Source of the DNA: Lewinellaceae bacterium
GTDB lineage: Bacteria > Bacteroidota > Bacteroidia > Chitinophagales > Saprospiraceae
Direction of reading: 5' to 3'
Assembly (NCBI GenBank): GCA_020636095.1
Contig: JACJYN010000002.1
Coordinates: forward strand, 1,736,001-1,800,000
Length of the DNA: 64,000 nt
Position 1 is the first letter of the stretch; every line of letters starts with the position of its first letter. This document shows, in pieces, positions 46,391-54,911 of the stretch. Both the position numbers and the translations under genes were made by a program. Under the pieces are notes generated by a model. It saw nothing but the letters and a program-made list of their open reading frames with translations, was not told the DNA's origin and ran no database searches.

Positions 46391-47509
46391 TTGGGTAGCG
46401 GGGCTGCCTTCCCCGTGGGCATGACTACTGAAACCTATACAGTGGCCGATGCAGCGGGCCTTTCCGCCAGCTGTTCCTTCACCGTAACAGTTCAAGACAA
46501 TGTTGCTCCAACCGCCCTTTGCCGGGACATCATCGTACAGCTCGGCGCCGGCGGTTCGGCTTCGCTCACCGCAGGCGAGGTGGATGATGGTTCGTCCGAT
46601 GCCTGCGGCATTGGCTCCCGGATTTTGAGCCGGACAACCTTCACTTGTGCTGACTTATTAGGCCCCAGGCCCGTCACCCTCACCGTTGCCGACCCGAGCG
46701 GCAATGCTTCGGCTTGCTCAGCAGGCGTGACTGTAAGGGACGACATCTTCAGCGCCTGCCCCGACCCCTGCCCCAACGACCCGGACGACGACCTGGACAA
46801 CGACGGCCTCTGCGGCGATGTGGACAACTGCCCGGCCACCTTCAACCCCGGCCAGGAAGACCTGGACCGGGACGGGCAGGGCGATACCTGCGACCCCAAC
46901 TTTTGCATCAACACCTTTATCGATTACCTCAACGGTTACGTAGAGGGGTTAGGGCTTAGTTCTACAGTAGAACGGGCGGTCACCCGGCGGTTAGATCTGG
47001 CGGTGTCCAGATTCTGTGGCGGCAGCAGCAACAGTACCGTGATTGCTTCCCTGAATAGCGTTATCAGCTATGTTCAAAACCGAAGTGGTAACGGTATTCC
47101 TTCAAATGAAGCCAGTTTTATCATCAGCCAGGTCCAGATACTGATTAGCGCCATCAATGCCGGCGGGGTGCAATGCTGTCAGGCCAATGCCCGGCCTTCT
47201 CTGCCCGGTAACGCCGGATTTGCTGCTCAGGCAGAAAGGGCAGGCCTGGACGTATTTCCCAACCCCTTCTCCAGGCAGGCCACTATCCGTTTCTACCTGC
47301 CCCAAGCTGAGCAGGCCCGCCTGGAAGTGTTCAACCTGCAGGGGCAGCGAGTAAAAGTGCTGCTTTCCGAAACGATGGAGGAAGGATACTATGAACATAG
47401 CTGGAATGGCACAGCCGATGGTGGGCAACAGTTGGAGGCGGGCATTTACCTGATCCGGCTGAGAACGGAGGATAGCGTATTAACGAAAAGAGCCATATTG
47501 ATGAGATAA
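46391..47509 (+). CDS. Adhesin 4, C-terminal part: HYR, TSP3-like, helical domain, T9SS sorting domain
   Basis: 372 codons in frame to the natural stop: end of a HYR unit, one further HYR-like repeat, a TSP3-like Ca-binding segment (D-P-D-D-D-L-D-N-D-G-L-C-G-D), the ~95-residue helical domain and a T9SS type A sorting domain (V-F-P-N-P-F-S-R-Q-A-T-I ... G-I-Y-L-I-R-L-R-T-E-D). The block ~46545-47110 is almost identical in DNA to 28820-29390 of adhesin 2, and its helical domain to that of adhesin 1. Confidence 0.88.
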   Translation: MGSGAAFPVGMTTETYTVADAAGLSASCSFTVTVQDNVAPTALCRDIIVQLGAGGSASLTAGEVDDGSSDACGIGSRILSRTTFTCADLLGPRPVTLTVADPSGNASACSAGVTVRDDIFSACPDPCPNDPDDDLDNDGLCGDVDNCPATFNPGQEDLDRDGQGDTCDPNFCINTFIDYLNGYVEGLGLSSTVERAVTRRLDLAVSRFCGGSSNSTVIASLNSVISYVQNRSGNGIPSNEASFIISQVQILISAINAGGVQCCQANARPSLPGNAGFAAQAERAGLDVFPNPFSRQATIRFYLPQAEQARLEVFNLQGQRVKVLLSETMEEGYYEHSWNGTADGGQQLEAGIYLIRLRTEDSVLTKRAILMR

Positions 47510-47565
47510 ACGGCTGCTATTTCTAAAGGAAGCTTCCCGGTTTGCTGGATGCTGGGAATAATTGG

Positions 47566-47631
47566 AAGGCTTACCCCTTTTGCCCGCCTGTGCCCTTAAC
47601 GGCATCGGTGGGGAAAAGGGGTAAGCCTTTT
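47566..47631 (+). terminator. Long-stem terminator of adhesin 4
   Basis: AAGGCTTACCCCTTTT (47566-47581) pairs perfectly with AAAAGGGGTAAGCCTT (47614-47629), followed by TT. The loop region (TGTGCCCTTAACGGCATCGGTGG) is the uninterrupted version of the site occupied by the element at 41395-41611. Confidence 0.8.
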
Positions 47632-47717
47632 AATTCGTCCATTTTCTGCTTCCTTTTGTAGGAAGAACTGCCTGCCTTGCTACTAAATGGGCGATCTTTC
47701 TTAAAAAAGGACAAACC

Positions 47718-48359
47718 ATGCTAAGACGTTTACTCTTCACCCTGGGAAAGCTGCTGTTTCTCTTTATATTACCTTTTTTTCTGCTTATCCGAGGTTCGGT
47801 TTTTCTGCACGAAAACTACGCGCCGCCTGCATCGGTATCCTTGCTGGGCGGCGTATTAATGAGCGCCGTACTTCTTTTCTTTTATATGGCCTATTTGCAA
47901 GGCCGGCTGACTGGCCGGGCTGGCAATGTCCGTCGCACTTACGGGCTGGCGTTTGCCCTGGTGGCCGTCTATTGCCTGCCAGGGCTATTCTACCTGTCGG
48001 CATCCAATGCCAAGCACGAGTCGGTCCGCAAGGAATTTACCCGCCTGCACCCTGTTTTGCGGCTGGGTGTGAGCACGATTACATTTTTGGATAAAAAACT
48101 GATCGTCACCGATGCCGCCCGGCAACCTGAGGACTATGGTAAGATGGGGCTACCTGCCAAAAGCCATTCCTTGCACTATCGTCAGAGTAGCGGATATGCC
48201 CACGCTGTGGATCTGCGCACCATCCGGCAGGGCGAACTTCGGAATACCCTTGTAGCCGTTTATTTTCGGCTGATGGGTTTCAATACCCTGCGCCATGTGG
48301 GCACCGCAGATCACCTGCATGTTTCGCTGATGAGTCACGGCCGGCCAGGAGGGATTTAG
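47718..48359 (+). CDS. Membrane protein with a peptidase M15-like C-terminal domain
   Basis: 213 residues: three hydrophobic helices in the N-terminal half (~5-25, ~40-60, ~75-97), then a ~110-residue domain with S-L-H-Y-R-Q-S-S-G-Y-A-H-A-V-D-L and D-H-L-H-V-S-L. The His...Asp...His spacing resembles the zinc ligands of M15-type D,D-carboxypeptidase/YcbK-like folds that act on peptidoglycan, so a membrane-tethered periplasmic cell-wall hydrolase is plausible. Monocistronic and convergent with the EF-G gene. The M15 call rests on the short motifs only. Confidence 0.65.
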   Translation: MLRRLLFTLGKLLFLFILPFFLLIRGSVFLHENYAPPASVSLLGGVLMSAVLLFFYMAYLQGRLTGRAGNVRRTYGLAFALVAVYCLPGLFYLSASNAKHESVRKEFTRLHPVLRLGVSTITFLDKKLIVTDAARQPEDYGKMGLPAKSHSLHYRQSSGYAHAVDLRTIRQGELRNTLVAVYFRLMGFNTLRHVGTADHLHVSLMSHGRPGGI

Positions 48360-48451
48360 TTGCAGGATACTGGCCTAACATTGGACAAGTTCAGGGTTTG
48401 ATTGTTCAGCGTTCGAAGATACACCGGGATGCTGCAATCCATTGGCTCCCA

Positions 48452-48480
48452 ATCCCGCTTTTAATACTGAAAAGCGGGAT
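48452..48480. terminator. Bidirectional terminator between convergent genes
   Basis: ATCCCGCTTTT (48452-48462) pairs perfectly with AAAAGCGGGAT (48470-48480) over a 7-nt loop, between the stops at 48359 (+) and 48510 (-). Confidence 0.8.
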
Positions 48481-48509
48481 CCAACATTAGACGAGGAGCC
48501 TAGCAGCAC

Positions 48510-50639
48510 CTACCTCAGCATAAACCCCCTCCTTTTCTCCAATATCCCCTTAGCAACCTGCTCCGGCACCGGGGTATAGTGTGAGAAAGTAAGTGCTGCG
48601 CTGGCCCGCCCCGAACTGAGGGTGCGAATCTCCGCCGCGTAGCCGAACAGTTCAGCCAGGGGCGCCTCGGCTTTGATGATCGTATGGCTCGCCCGGGGCT
48701 CCATGCCCTGCGGGATGCCTCGCCGGCGATTGAGGTCGCCCATCAGGGCGCCGATGTACTCCTCCGGGCTGCTGATCTCCACCGACATGATGGGCTCCAC
48801 CAGAATGGGCGCTCCTTGAGCGATATACTCACGGAAGGCCTCCCGGGCGCACAATTCGAAGGCCAGCTCGTTGGAGTCCCGGTTTGCCTGGGCGCCGGTG
48901 ATGACGGCTTTCATGCTGTGCAGTTCATACCCGGCAATGACTCCCAACTGCAGCATATTTTCGAAGCCGCGCCGGAGGGCAGCCAAATATTCCGGTTTCA
49001 GGGCGCCTTCCGGCAGCCGGCTCTCGAACTGCAGCCGGGTGTGCCCGCCCTGGAATTCGACGCTTTCCAGGAAGGCTTCATCCGCCGGGCCCAGTTCGAA
49101 CTCGATCCGGGCGAAGAGCGGCTCGCCCACCTCGCGCTGAAATTCGTAGGAAGCGCTGGCCGGCTGGCTCAGCTGTTCTTTATAATTGACCTGCGGGCGG
49201 CCCAGGTTGGCGTCGAGTTTGAAATCGTCGCGCAGGCGGTGAGCCATGACCTCGAGGTGCAGCTCTCCCATACCCCGGATGAGGGTCTGTCCCGTTTCTT
49301 CATCTTCGATTACCTGGAAGGAGGGGTCCTCTTCCTCCAGTTGGTGCAGGGCTTCGTGCAGCTTATCGATATCCCGGCTGTGTTTGGCCTCGATCACCAT
49401 ACCAACGACCGGTTCCGGAAACTGAATGGATTCCAGGATGATGGGCTTGCCGGGGTCACAGAGTGTGTCTCCGGTCATGATGTCCTTTATACCACTTAGG
49501 GCGGCAATGTCCCCGGCGGCCACTTCCCATACTGCATTGCGCTTGCCGCCGTGCAGTTGGTAAAGGTTGGCCAGGCGTTCCTTCTGGCCGGTGCGGGGAT
49601 TGAATACGCTTTGCCCGCGGCGGGCATGGCCGGAATAGACGCGGAAGAAAGCCATTTTCCGGTGTTGTTCATCGAGTACGATCTTGAAGGCCAGGGCGGC
49701 GAAGGGGGCGGCGCCACTCAGGGGCCGCTTTTCTTCCTGGCCGGTGCGGGGGTGCATGCCGCAGACCGCCCCCACATCTTTTGGCGAAGGCAGGTAAGCG
49801 CAGACCGCGTCGAGCACCATTTGCACTCCCTTGTTTTTATAGGCACTGCCACAAAGCACAGGAACGATCTCCCGGCTGAGGGTAGCCCGCCGGATGGCCT
49901 GCTTTATTTCCTCGTCAGTGATGGCATCAGGCTCATCGAATATTTTGGAAAAGATGCCTTCATCGTATTCAGCCAGGGCTTCCAGCATTTTTTGCCGCGC
50001 CTCCTTTGCTGCTTCCTTCAATGCTTCGGGTATGGGTTGAACAATTTGTTCTTCTCCCTCCCAAATGGTGGCCCTCTGGCTGACGAGGTCGATGATTCCC
50101 CGGAAAAATTCTTCTTCTCCCACCGGTATCTGTATCGCCACCGGACGAGCAGCCAGGCGCTTGCGCATTTGTTCCATCACCTCTTCGAAATGAGCGCCGG
50201 GCAGGTCCATCTTGTTGACAAAGGCCAGGCGCGGCACGTGATAGCGGTCGGCCTGCCGCCAGACTGTCTCCGACTGGGGCTCTACCCCGTGCACCGCGCT
50301 GAACAGCACGATCAGCCCGTCGATCACCCGCATGGAGCGCTCTACTTCCACCGTGAAATCGACGTGGCCGGGCGTGTCGATGATGTTGATGGTGTATTCG
50401 GTATCCCGCCAGGGCCAGGTGGCCTGCGTGGCGGCGGCAGTAATGGTAATGCCGCGCTCGCGCTCCTCCTCCATGTAGTCCATGATGGTGGTGCCGTCGT
50501 GTACTTCACCGATGCGGTGGGTGCGGCCGGTGTAAAAAAGGATGCGTTCGGTGAGGGTGGTTTTCCCTGCGTCGATGTGAGCGGCTATGCCGATATTGCG
50601 CAGTAGCTCCGGGTCGGTAGACTTTTCTTTTTCTGACAT
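48510..50639 (-). CDS. fusA: Translation elongation factor G (stand-alone copy)
   Basis: 709 residues, full-length EF-G. GTPase motifs are complete: G1 A-H-I-D-A-G-K-T-T (~18-26), switch region E-R-G-I-T-I-T, G3 D-T-P-G-H, G4 N-K-M-D, G5 C-G-S-A-Y-K-N-K-G. Domains II to V follow, including G-M-G-E-L-H-L-E-V and the C-terminal P-R-A-S-H-T/E-I-R-T-L-S-S-G-R-A segment. It promotes ribosomal translocation. It is not next to rpsL, rpsG or tuf as in a str operon but is single and divergent from an aldo/keto reductase, so it may be a second EF-G paralogue (EF-G2 type) rather than the main fusA; the window cannot decide. Confidence 0.93.
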   Translation of the reverse strand: MSEKEKSTDPELLRNIGIAAHIDAGKTTLTERILFYTGRTHRIGEVHDGTTIMDYMEEERERGITITAAATQATWPWRDTEYTINIIDTPGHVDFTVEVERSMRVIDGLIVLFSAVHGVEPQSETVWRQADRYHVPRLAFVNKMDLPGAHFEEVMEQMRKRLAARPVAIQIPVGEEEFFRGIIDLVSQRATIWEGEEQIVQPIPEALKEAAKEARQKMLEALAEYDEGIFSKIFDEPDAITDEEIKQAIRRATLSREIVPVLCGSAYKNKGVQMVLDAVCAYLPSPKDVGAVCGMHPRTGQEEKRPLSGAAPFAALAFKIVLDEQHRKMAFFRVYSGHARRGQSVFNPRTGQKERLANLYQLHGGKRNAVWEVAAGDIAALSGIKDIMTGDTLCDPGKPIILESIQFPEPVVGMVIEAKHSRDIDKLHEALHQLEEEDPSFQVIEDEETGQTLIRGMGELHLEVMAHRLRDDFKLDANLGRPQVNYKEQLSQPASASYEFQREVGEPLFARIEFELGPADEAFLESVEFQGGHTRLQFESRLPEGALKPEYLAALRRGFENMLQLGVIAGYELHSMKAVITGAQANRDSNELAFELCAREAFREYIAQGAPILVEPIMSVEISSPEEYIGALMGDLNRRRGIPQGMEPRASHTIIKAEAPLAELFGYAAEIRTLSSGRASAALTFSHYTPVPEQVAKGILEKRRGFMLR

Positions 50640-50860
50640 GATCCTTGCGCTTAAGGTGCCCTAAAATACAGAACCCAAGGCGTATTGGCAAATGATATTT
50701 GTCAGTGGCCATCTGTCTCGGGCGCCAATTTTTTTCATCAGCCGCTGGGCTTGTGTTCTATTGGCTTGCGCGTTTTCGGTTTCTGGCAAAAGCATTTCAA
50801 AATGACGCCCCTTATCTTTATCCACTTTTTCGTATACTGCGAAAAATACAAACCTCCTCT

Positions 50861-51859
50861 ATGCATATACCCGAAACCTCTTTCGGCCACACCAACCTCC
50901 GCCTCCCCCGCCTCGGCCTGGGCCTCGCCGCCCTGGGCCGCCCCGGCTACATCAACCTGGGCCATGGAGAAGACCTGGAGGCAGATTATGACGTGGCGGC
51001 CATGGAGCGGCGCACTCACGAAATGCTCGATCTGGCATTTGATAAAGGCGTCCGCTATTTCGATGCAGCCCGCTCTTATGGAAAGGCGGAAGATTTTCTA
51101 TTGTCCTGGCTCAAAGAACATCCGGAGAAAGCGTCGGAAGTGACGGTGGGCTCCAAATGGGGCTACACCTACACCGCCGGGTGGAAGGTGGAAGCGGAGA
51201 AACACGAGGTGAAGGAGCACAGCCGGCCGGTGCTGGAGCAGCAGTGGGCCTTGTCGAAGCGCCTGCAGCCCTACCTGAAACTGTACCAGATCCACTCGGC
51301 CACATTTAGCAGCGGGGTATTGAAAAATACGGAAGCCCTTTCCCGCTTAGCCGCCCTCAAAGCGGAAGGGGTGGCCATTGGGCTGTCGCTGAGCGGGGCC
51401 GATCAAAAGGAAGTGTTGAAAGCCGCCATGGAGGTGGAAGTCGACGGCCGGCGCTTGTTCGATGCCGTTCAGGCCACTTTCAATATCCTGGACCCCTCCG
51501 CCGGCCAGCAGTTGGCTGCCGCTGCCGACAGCGGGATGGGCGTCATCATCAAGGAGGCCCTGGCCAACGGGCGGCTGACGGGCCGCCATACTGATCCTGC
51601 CTTCACGCCCAAAATGCTGGTGCTGAAACGCATGGCCGACCAGCATGGAGTCGGTATCGACGCCATCGCTCTGGCCTATGTGCTGAGCTTTCCCTGGGCC
51701 CACCTCGTACTCAGCGGGGCCGCCCGGGCAGAGCACCTGCTGTCTAACCTGCGGGCGGGCGACACCCCTCTTTCAGAAAGCCAAATGGAAGAATTGAACC
51801 GCCTGGCCATGCCGGTGGAGGTTTATTGGGAGGAGCGGAGTGGGTTGGCGTGGAATTAA
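50861..51859 (+). CDS. Aldo/keto reductase
   Basis: 332 residues from the ATG at 50861 (M-H-I-P-E-T-S-F-G-H-T-N-L-R-L-P-R-L-G-L-G); the longer frame upstream is not family-like. A TIM-barrel NADPH-dependent oxidoreductase with the catalytic tetrad visible: Asp and Tyr in Y-F-D-A-A-R-S-Y-G (~66-74), Lys in G-S-K-W-G-Y, His in Y-Q-I-H-S. The cofactor-binding end has L-S-G-A-A-R-A-E-H-L. Substrate unknown; reduction of aldehydes or ketones is inferred from the family. Confidence 0.9.
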   Translation: MHIPETSFGHTNLRLPRLGLGLAALGRPGYINLGHGEDLEADYDVAAMERRTHEMLDLAFDKGVRYFDAARSYGKAEDFLLSWLKEHPEKASEVTVGSKWGYTYTAGWKVEAEKHEVKEHSRPVLEQQWALSKRLQPYLKLYQIHSATFSSGVLKNTEALSRLAALKAEGVAIGLSLSGADQKEVLKAAMEVEVDGRRLFDAVQATFNILDPSAGQQLAAAADSGMGVIIKEALANGRLTGRHTDPAFTPKMLVLKRMADQHGVGIDAIALAYVLSFPWAHLVLSGAARAEHLLSNLRAGDTPLSESQMEELNRLAMPVEVYWEERSGLAWN

Positions 51860-51994
51860 GCCTGATGTCTGGCTGAAATTCAGTTTTTAAAGTCGGTAGA
51901 AAAAAATATTCCCGGACTGGCTGTACACTTCCTGGAATAACGAACCATTATTTACAGGAAACCGTTATCTTTAGTTAATTAAAACCTGGAAATT

Positions 51995-52261
51995 ATGGGT
52001 GAGGTACAACTGAAGGAAACCGTAATGAAACAGTTGGAAGAGGCTGATGATAAATTAATACGAATGGTTTATGCGATCATTGCAGCTTATTACGACAAAG
52101 AGGACCCTGTTATCAGCTATGATGTGCACGGCAATCCCCGAACAGCTAGTGAATTGAGGACGTTGCTGAATGAGCAAGTCGAAGAAGGCAGGAAGGGGAA
52201 TTATATTTCGGTTGATGAGCTGGACCAAAAGTCTAAGCAATGGCTCAAACGTACCAGGTAG
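51995..52261 (+). CDS. Putative antitoxin of a type II TA pair
   Basis: 88 residues, mainly helical, charged (M-G-E-V-Q-L-K-E-T-V-M-K-Q-L-E-E-A-D at the N-terminus; a C-terminal K-S-K-Q-W-L-K-R-T-R). Size, helicity and a 22-bp overlap with a RelE/ParE-like gene indicate the antitoxin, which would bind the toxin and its own promoter. No clear DNA-binding family is recognised. Confidence 0.75.
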   Translation: MGEVQLKETVMKQLEEADDKLIRMVYAIIAAYYDKEDPVISYDVHGNPRTASELRTLLNEQVEEGRKGNYISVDELDQKSKQWLKRTR

Positions 52262-52566
52262 TTGTAACGCCACAAGCCGAAGAAAGCCTTGATGCGATTG
52301 TAGGATACTTGCTGGAAACGGCTTCCGATGCAGTTGCCGAGCGGGTTAGGGCAGGAATAATCGAAGAAATCAGAGGGTTGTCTAATATGCCGCAACGGCA
52401 TGGTTTATTACAAGGAGTAGATAACCTTTTAATAACTTATCGAAGGGCGCTCAAGTGGTCTTACCGCATCATTTTTACTGTGGAAGAAGAAGATTTTTTG
52501 GTACTTGTCATTGAAATCGACCACGGCAAACGAAATCCGGAAGAATTGAAAAATGTATTGCTGTAA
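52240..52566 (+). CDS. RelE/ParE-family toxin
   Basis: 108 residues with the RelE/ParE fold pattern: V-V-V-T-P-Q-A-E-E-S-L-D-A-I-V-G-Y-L (helix 1), a middle R-A-G-I-I-E-E-I-R-G-L, and the C-terminal strands W-S-Y-R-I-I-F-T-V and L-V-L-V-I-E-I-D-H-G-K-R-N-P. RelE members cut mRNA on the ribosome and ParE members poison gyrase; which activity applies cannot be told. Translationally coupled to the preceding antitoxin. Confidence 0.85.
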   Translation: MAQTYQVVVTPQAEESLDAIVGYLLETASDAVAERVRAGIIEEIRGLSNMPQRHGLLQGVDNLLITYRRALKWSYRIIFTVEEEDFLVLVIEIDHGKRNPEELKNVLL

Positions 52567-52591
52567 TCGCATTTTCACGGGAGAATGTTTA

Positions 52592-52770
52592 TCAAAGGTT
52601 GGCAGCAAAATCCGCCGTTTCTTTAACCAATCGCTGCACCACCTCCTCGTGCCCAACTCCTGACCGTTTCAAGGTCTTAAAGGAATGGCCTCCGCCATCC
52701 ATGTAGGCGAAATTAAACTGCAAAGCACCCACTTTACAGGCCGCCAATTCCTGCACCAGCAGTTACTTAA
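52592..52770 (-). pseudogene. 3' fragment of an alpha/beta hydrolase gene
   Basis: The minus strand ending at the TGA complementary to 52592-52594 reads L-L-V-Q-E-L-A-A-C-K ... M-D-G-G-G-H-S-F-K-T-L-K-R-S-G, the typical C-terminal end (catalytic His in G-G-x-H-S-F-K) of the small KANL3/Tex30-like hydrolases. An in-frame TAA lies just upstream, and the N-terminal two thirds are missing, replaced by the neighbouring gene whose stop is at 52781. Confidence 0.6.
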
Positions 52771-52780
52771 AGGCAGGCTG

Positions 52781-53638
52781 TCATCCCGTCCGAAAGTCCT
52801 CCAGCACCGGCGTCGCTTCCCTCGCCGGCGACTGGTTGAAGATGCGCGCATACTGCTCATACAGCTCCGGCAACACCGCCTGGAACTGCCGGGGAAAAGT
52901 AAAGAAATGCGCGATGCTCACCGGCTGTATGGGGATGGGATCCAGGTTGATCCACTTCTGAATGGCCGCCTGGCTGAAGCCGCTGATGCGCTCCAGGGCG
53001 GGCCAGGTATCGGTTTCAATCTTCGGGAACGTTATTTCCGGGTAGCTGCGCACAAATACTTTGGCGTATTCGTGCAGGCCAATGTTGTAGTATTGAAAAG
53101 GCTGCAGAAAACCTGGCAGCAGCTGCTCCGCAGAAAACAGAATAACCCCGTCCTCCTCGAAAATCTCGGATGAATGAAAATTTTTGGGATACTGAGGCGA
53201 AGGAAAAGGGTGAGGGTAGAAGAGGACGTGTTCAAACTTGGGCAGCAGGAAATCCTTTTGGCCGAAGGTAAGCTGCACGGCGCAGGCCGCGGCAATGGCT
53301 TTCAGGTCTTCGGGGACGCTTTCCATCCCTCTCGGCATAAAGTCATTGGCCTCCATATAGAGCGCCACCCTCTTGCGAAAACGATCCTGCTCGCTTTCCA
53401 CCAGCTTCTGATAATAGGGCAAGTGCCGGGTGATGAGTAAACGAATCTTGGGTTTGAGTTCCGGCGGGCGCCGCTGGTACCACCACCAGTTGATCTGCGG
53501 GCTGAGGACGTAGATCAGCGCTATGATGATCACAAAAGGAACGATGTAAATGCTATAGCCGGGATCTACCTCCCAGGTGAGGTACAGGAAGGCCAGGGCG
53601 ATGATGAAAAAAGGTATGGATAGTATCCGTGCGGGCAT
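52781..53638 (-). CDS. MtfA-like (M90) peptidase homologue with an altered zinc motif
   Basis: 285 residues: two N-terminal membrane helices (~5-22 and ~30-47), then an MtfA-like domain (L-P-Y-Y-Q-K-L, Q-L-T-F-G, Y-P-H-P-F, G-V-I-L-F-S-A-E-Q-L, N-I-G-L-H-E-Y-A-K-V-F). MtfA family peptidases carry HExxH; here the motif is H189-E-Y-A-K193, so the second zinc His is replaced by Lys. It may be a non-catalytic relative or use another ligand. Membrane-anchored, possibly regulatory. Minus strand, convergent with the toxin gene and divergent from the oxidoreductase at 53777. Confidence 0.75.
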   Translation of the reverse strand: MPARILSIPFFIIALAFLYLTWEVDPGYSIYIVPFVIIIALIYVLSPQINWWWYQRRPPELKPKIRLLITRHLPYYQKLVESEQDRFRKRVALYMEANDFMPRGMESVPEDLKAIAAACAVQLTFGQKDFLLPKFEHVLFYPHPFPSPQYPKNFHSSEIFEEDGVILFSAEQLLPGFLQPFQYYNIGLHEYAKVFVRSYPEITFPKIETDTWPALERISGFSQAAIQKWINLDPIPIQPVSIAHFFTFPRQFQAVLPELYEQYARIFNQSPAREATPVLEDFRTG

Positions 53639-53776
53639 AAATGATTACTTTTCGGGTGGAAAGTTAAGGAAAATCTTATTGGCAACGCCATTACAAAAAA
53701 ATCATTCGCACGTTGTAAATTGAGGATATTTGGGAAAACCCCGAAGCCACAAAAAATTACAGCCGCCTACATTACG

Positions 53777-54787
53777 ATGCAGCAACAACTCCAAGCCCTC
53801 CAGTCCTCCCTCGACGGGGAGCTCCACTTCGGCAGCCTCATGCGCCACCTGTACGCCACCGACGCCTCGGTTTACCGGGAGCTACCGCTGGCCGTCGTCC
53901 TTCCCAAACACGAAGAAGACATCCGCAAGATAATCCATTTCGCCCGGGAGCACGGGCTGTCCATCATCCCCCGTGCCGCGGGTACTTCCCTGGCGGGGCA
54001 ATGCGTGGGCGACGGCATCGTGGTTGACATTTCCAAGTACCTGAACCGCATCCTGGAAGTAAACGCCGAAGAAGGCTGGGTGCGGGTGCAGCCGGGCGTC
54101 GTCCGCGATGAGCTGAATGTAATGCTTAAAGGGCACGGCCTGTTCTTCGGCCCCAATACGTCGACCGCCAACCGGGCCATGATCGGCGGCATGGTGGGCA
54201 ACAATTCCTGCGGCACCACGTCCATCGTCTATGGCTCTACGCGCGATCACGTGCTGGAACTGAAAACCATCCTCAGCGACGGCTCCGACGCTACTTTCCA
54301 CGCCCTCGGCCCGGAAGCGCTCCAGCAGAAGCTGCAGGGCGATACGCTGGAGAGCCAGGTGTACCGGCAACTCTACGAAGCCCTGAGCCGGCCCGAACAG
54401 CAGCAGGCCATCCGGGAGAACTACCCCAAGGCCAGCATCCACCGCCGCAATACGGGGTACGCCGTCGATGTGCTGCTGGAGGGGCAACCCTTCCGGCCGG
54501 AAGGCGAGGCCTTCAACCTGTGCAAATTGCTCAGCGGATCGGAGGGCACCCTGGCCTTCACCACCGAGATCAAACTGCACGTCGACCCCCTGCCTAAACC
54601 AAAGGACGTGGTCGTCTGCGCTCATTTCAACAGCATCGACGAATCGATGGAGGCAGTGCTGGTAGCCATGTCCTTCCACCCCGACGCCTGCGAATTGATG
54701 GACAAAATCCTGATGGACCTGACCAAACAGAACATCGAGCAGCGCAAGAACCGCTTTTTGTGGAAGGCGATCCCGCCGCCGTCCTGA
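53777..54787 (+). CDS. FAD-linked oxidoreductase / Fe-S protein (YdiJ-like), N-terminal fragment
   Basis: Start chosen at M-Q-Q-Q-L-Q-A-L. FAD-binding type 4 (PCMH) domain (~45-230: A-V-V-L-P-K-H-E-E-D-I, P-R-A-A-G-T-S-L-A-G-Q, G-G-M-V-G-N-N-S-C-G) followed by the start of the FAD-oxidase C-terminal domain (S-G-S-E-G-T-L-A-F). The frame ends because CTTTTTG replaces an expected run of six T near 54764; the sequence continues as F-V-E-G-D-P-A-A-V-L-M-V-E-F. The reconstructed protein (53777-56703, ~975 residues) matches the fused FAD/Fe-S dehydrogenases such as E. coli YdiJ, which oxidise D-2-hydroxy acids and pass electrons to the membrane. Confidence 0.85.
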   Translation: MQQQLQALQSSLDGELHFGSLMRHLYATDASVYRELPLAVVLPKHEEDIRKIIHFAREHGLSIIPRAAGTSLAGQCVGDGIVVDISKYLNRILEVNAEEGWVRVQPGVVRDELNVMLKGHGLFFGPNTSTANRAMIGGMVGNNSCGTTSIVYGSTRDHVLELKTILSDGSDATFHALGPEALQQKLQGDTLESQVYRQLYEALSRPEQQQAIRENYPKASIHRRNTGYAVDVLLEGQPFRPEGEAFNLCKLLSGSEGTLAFTTEIKLHVDPLPKPKDVVVCAHFNSIDESMEAVLVAMSFHPDACELMDKILMDLTKQNIEQRKNRFLWKAIPPPS

Positions 54788-54911
54788 TGGTGGAATTCCG
54801 GGGCGATACCATCGAAGCGGCTACCGAACAAGCCGAGTACCTGATCGCGGCGATGAAGGAGGCTACCTGGGCTACGCCTACCCCATCGTCGGAGCGCCCC
54901 GGACCAATCAG

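Noticed and set aside
44574..46495. Antisense ORFs opposite the adhesin 4 HYR repeats
   Set aside because: Repetitive shadows of the 246-bp units, without any recognisable domain.
49551..50606. 351-codon plus-strand ORF opposite EF-G
   Set aside because: Shadow of the EF-G coding frame.
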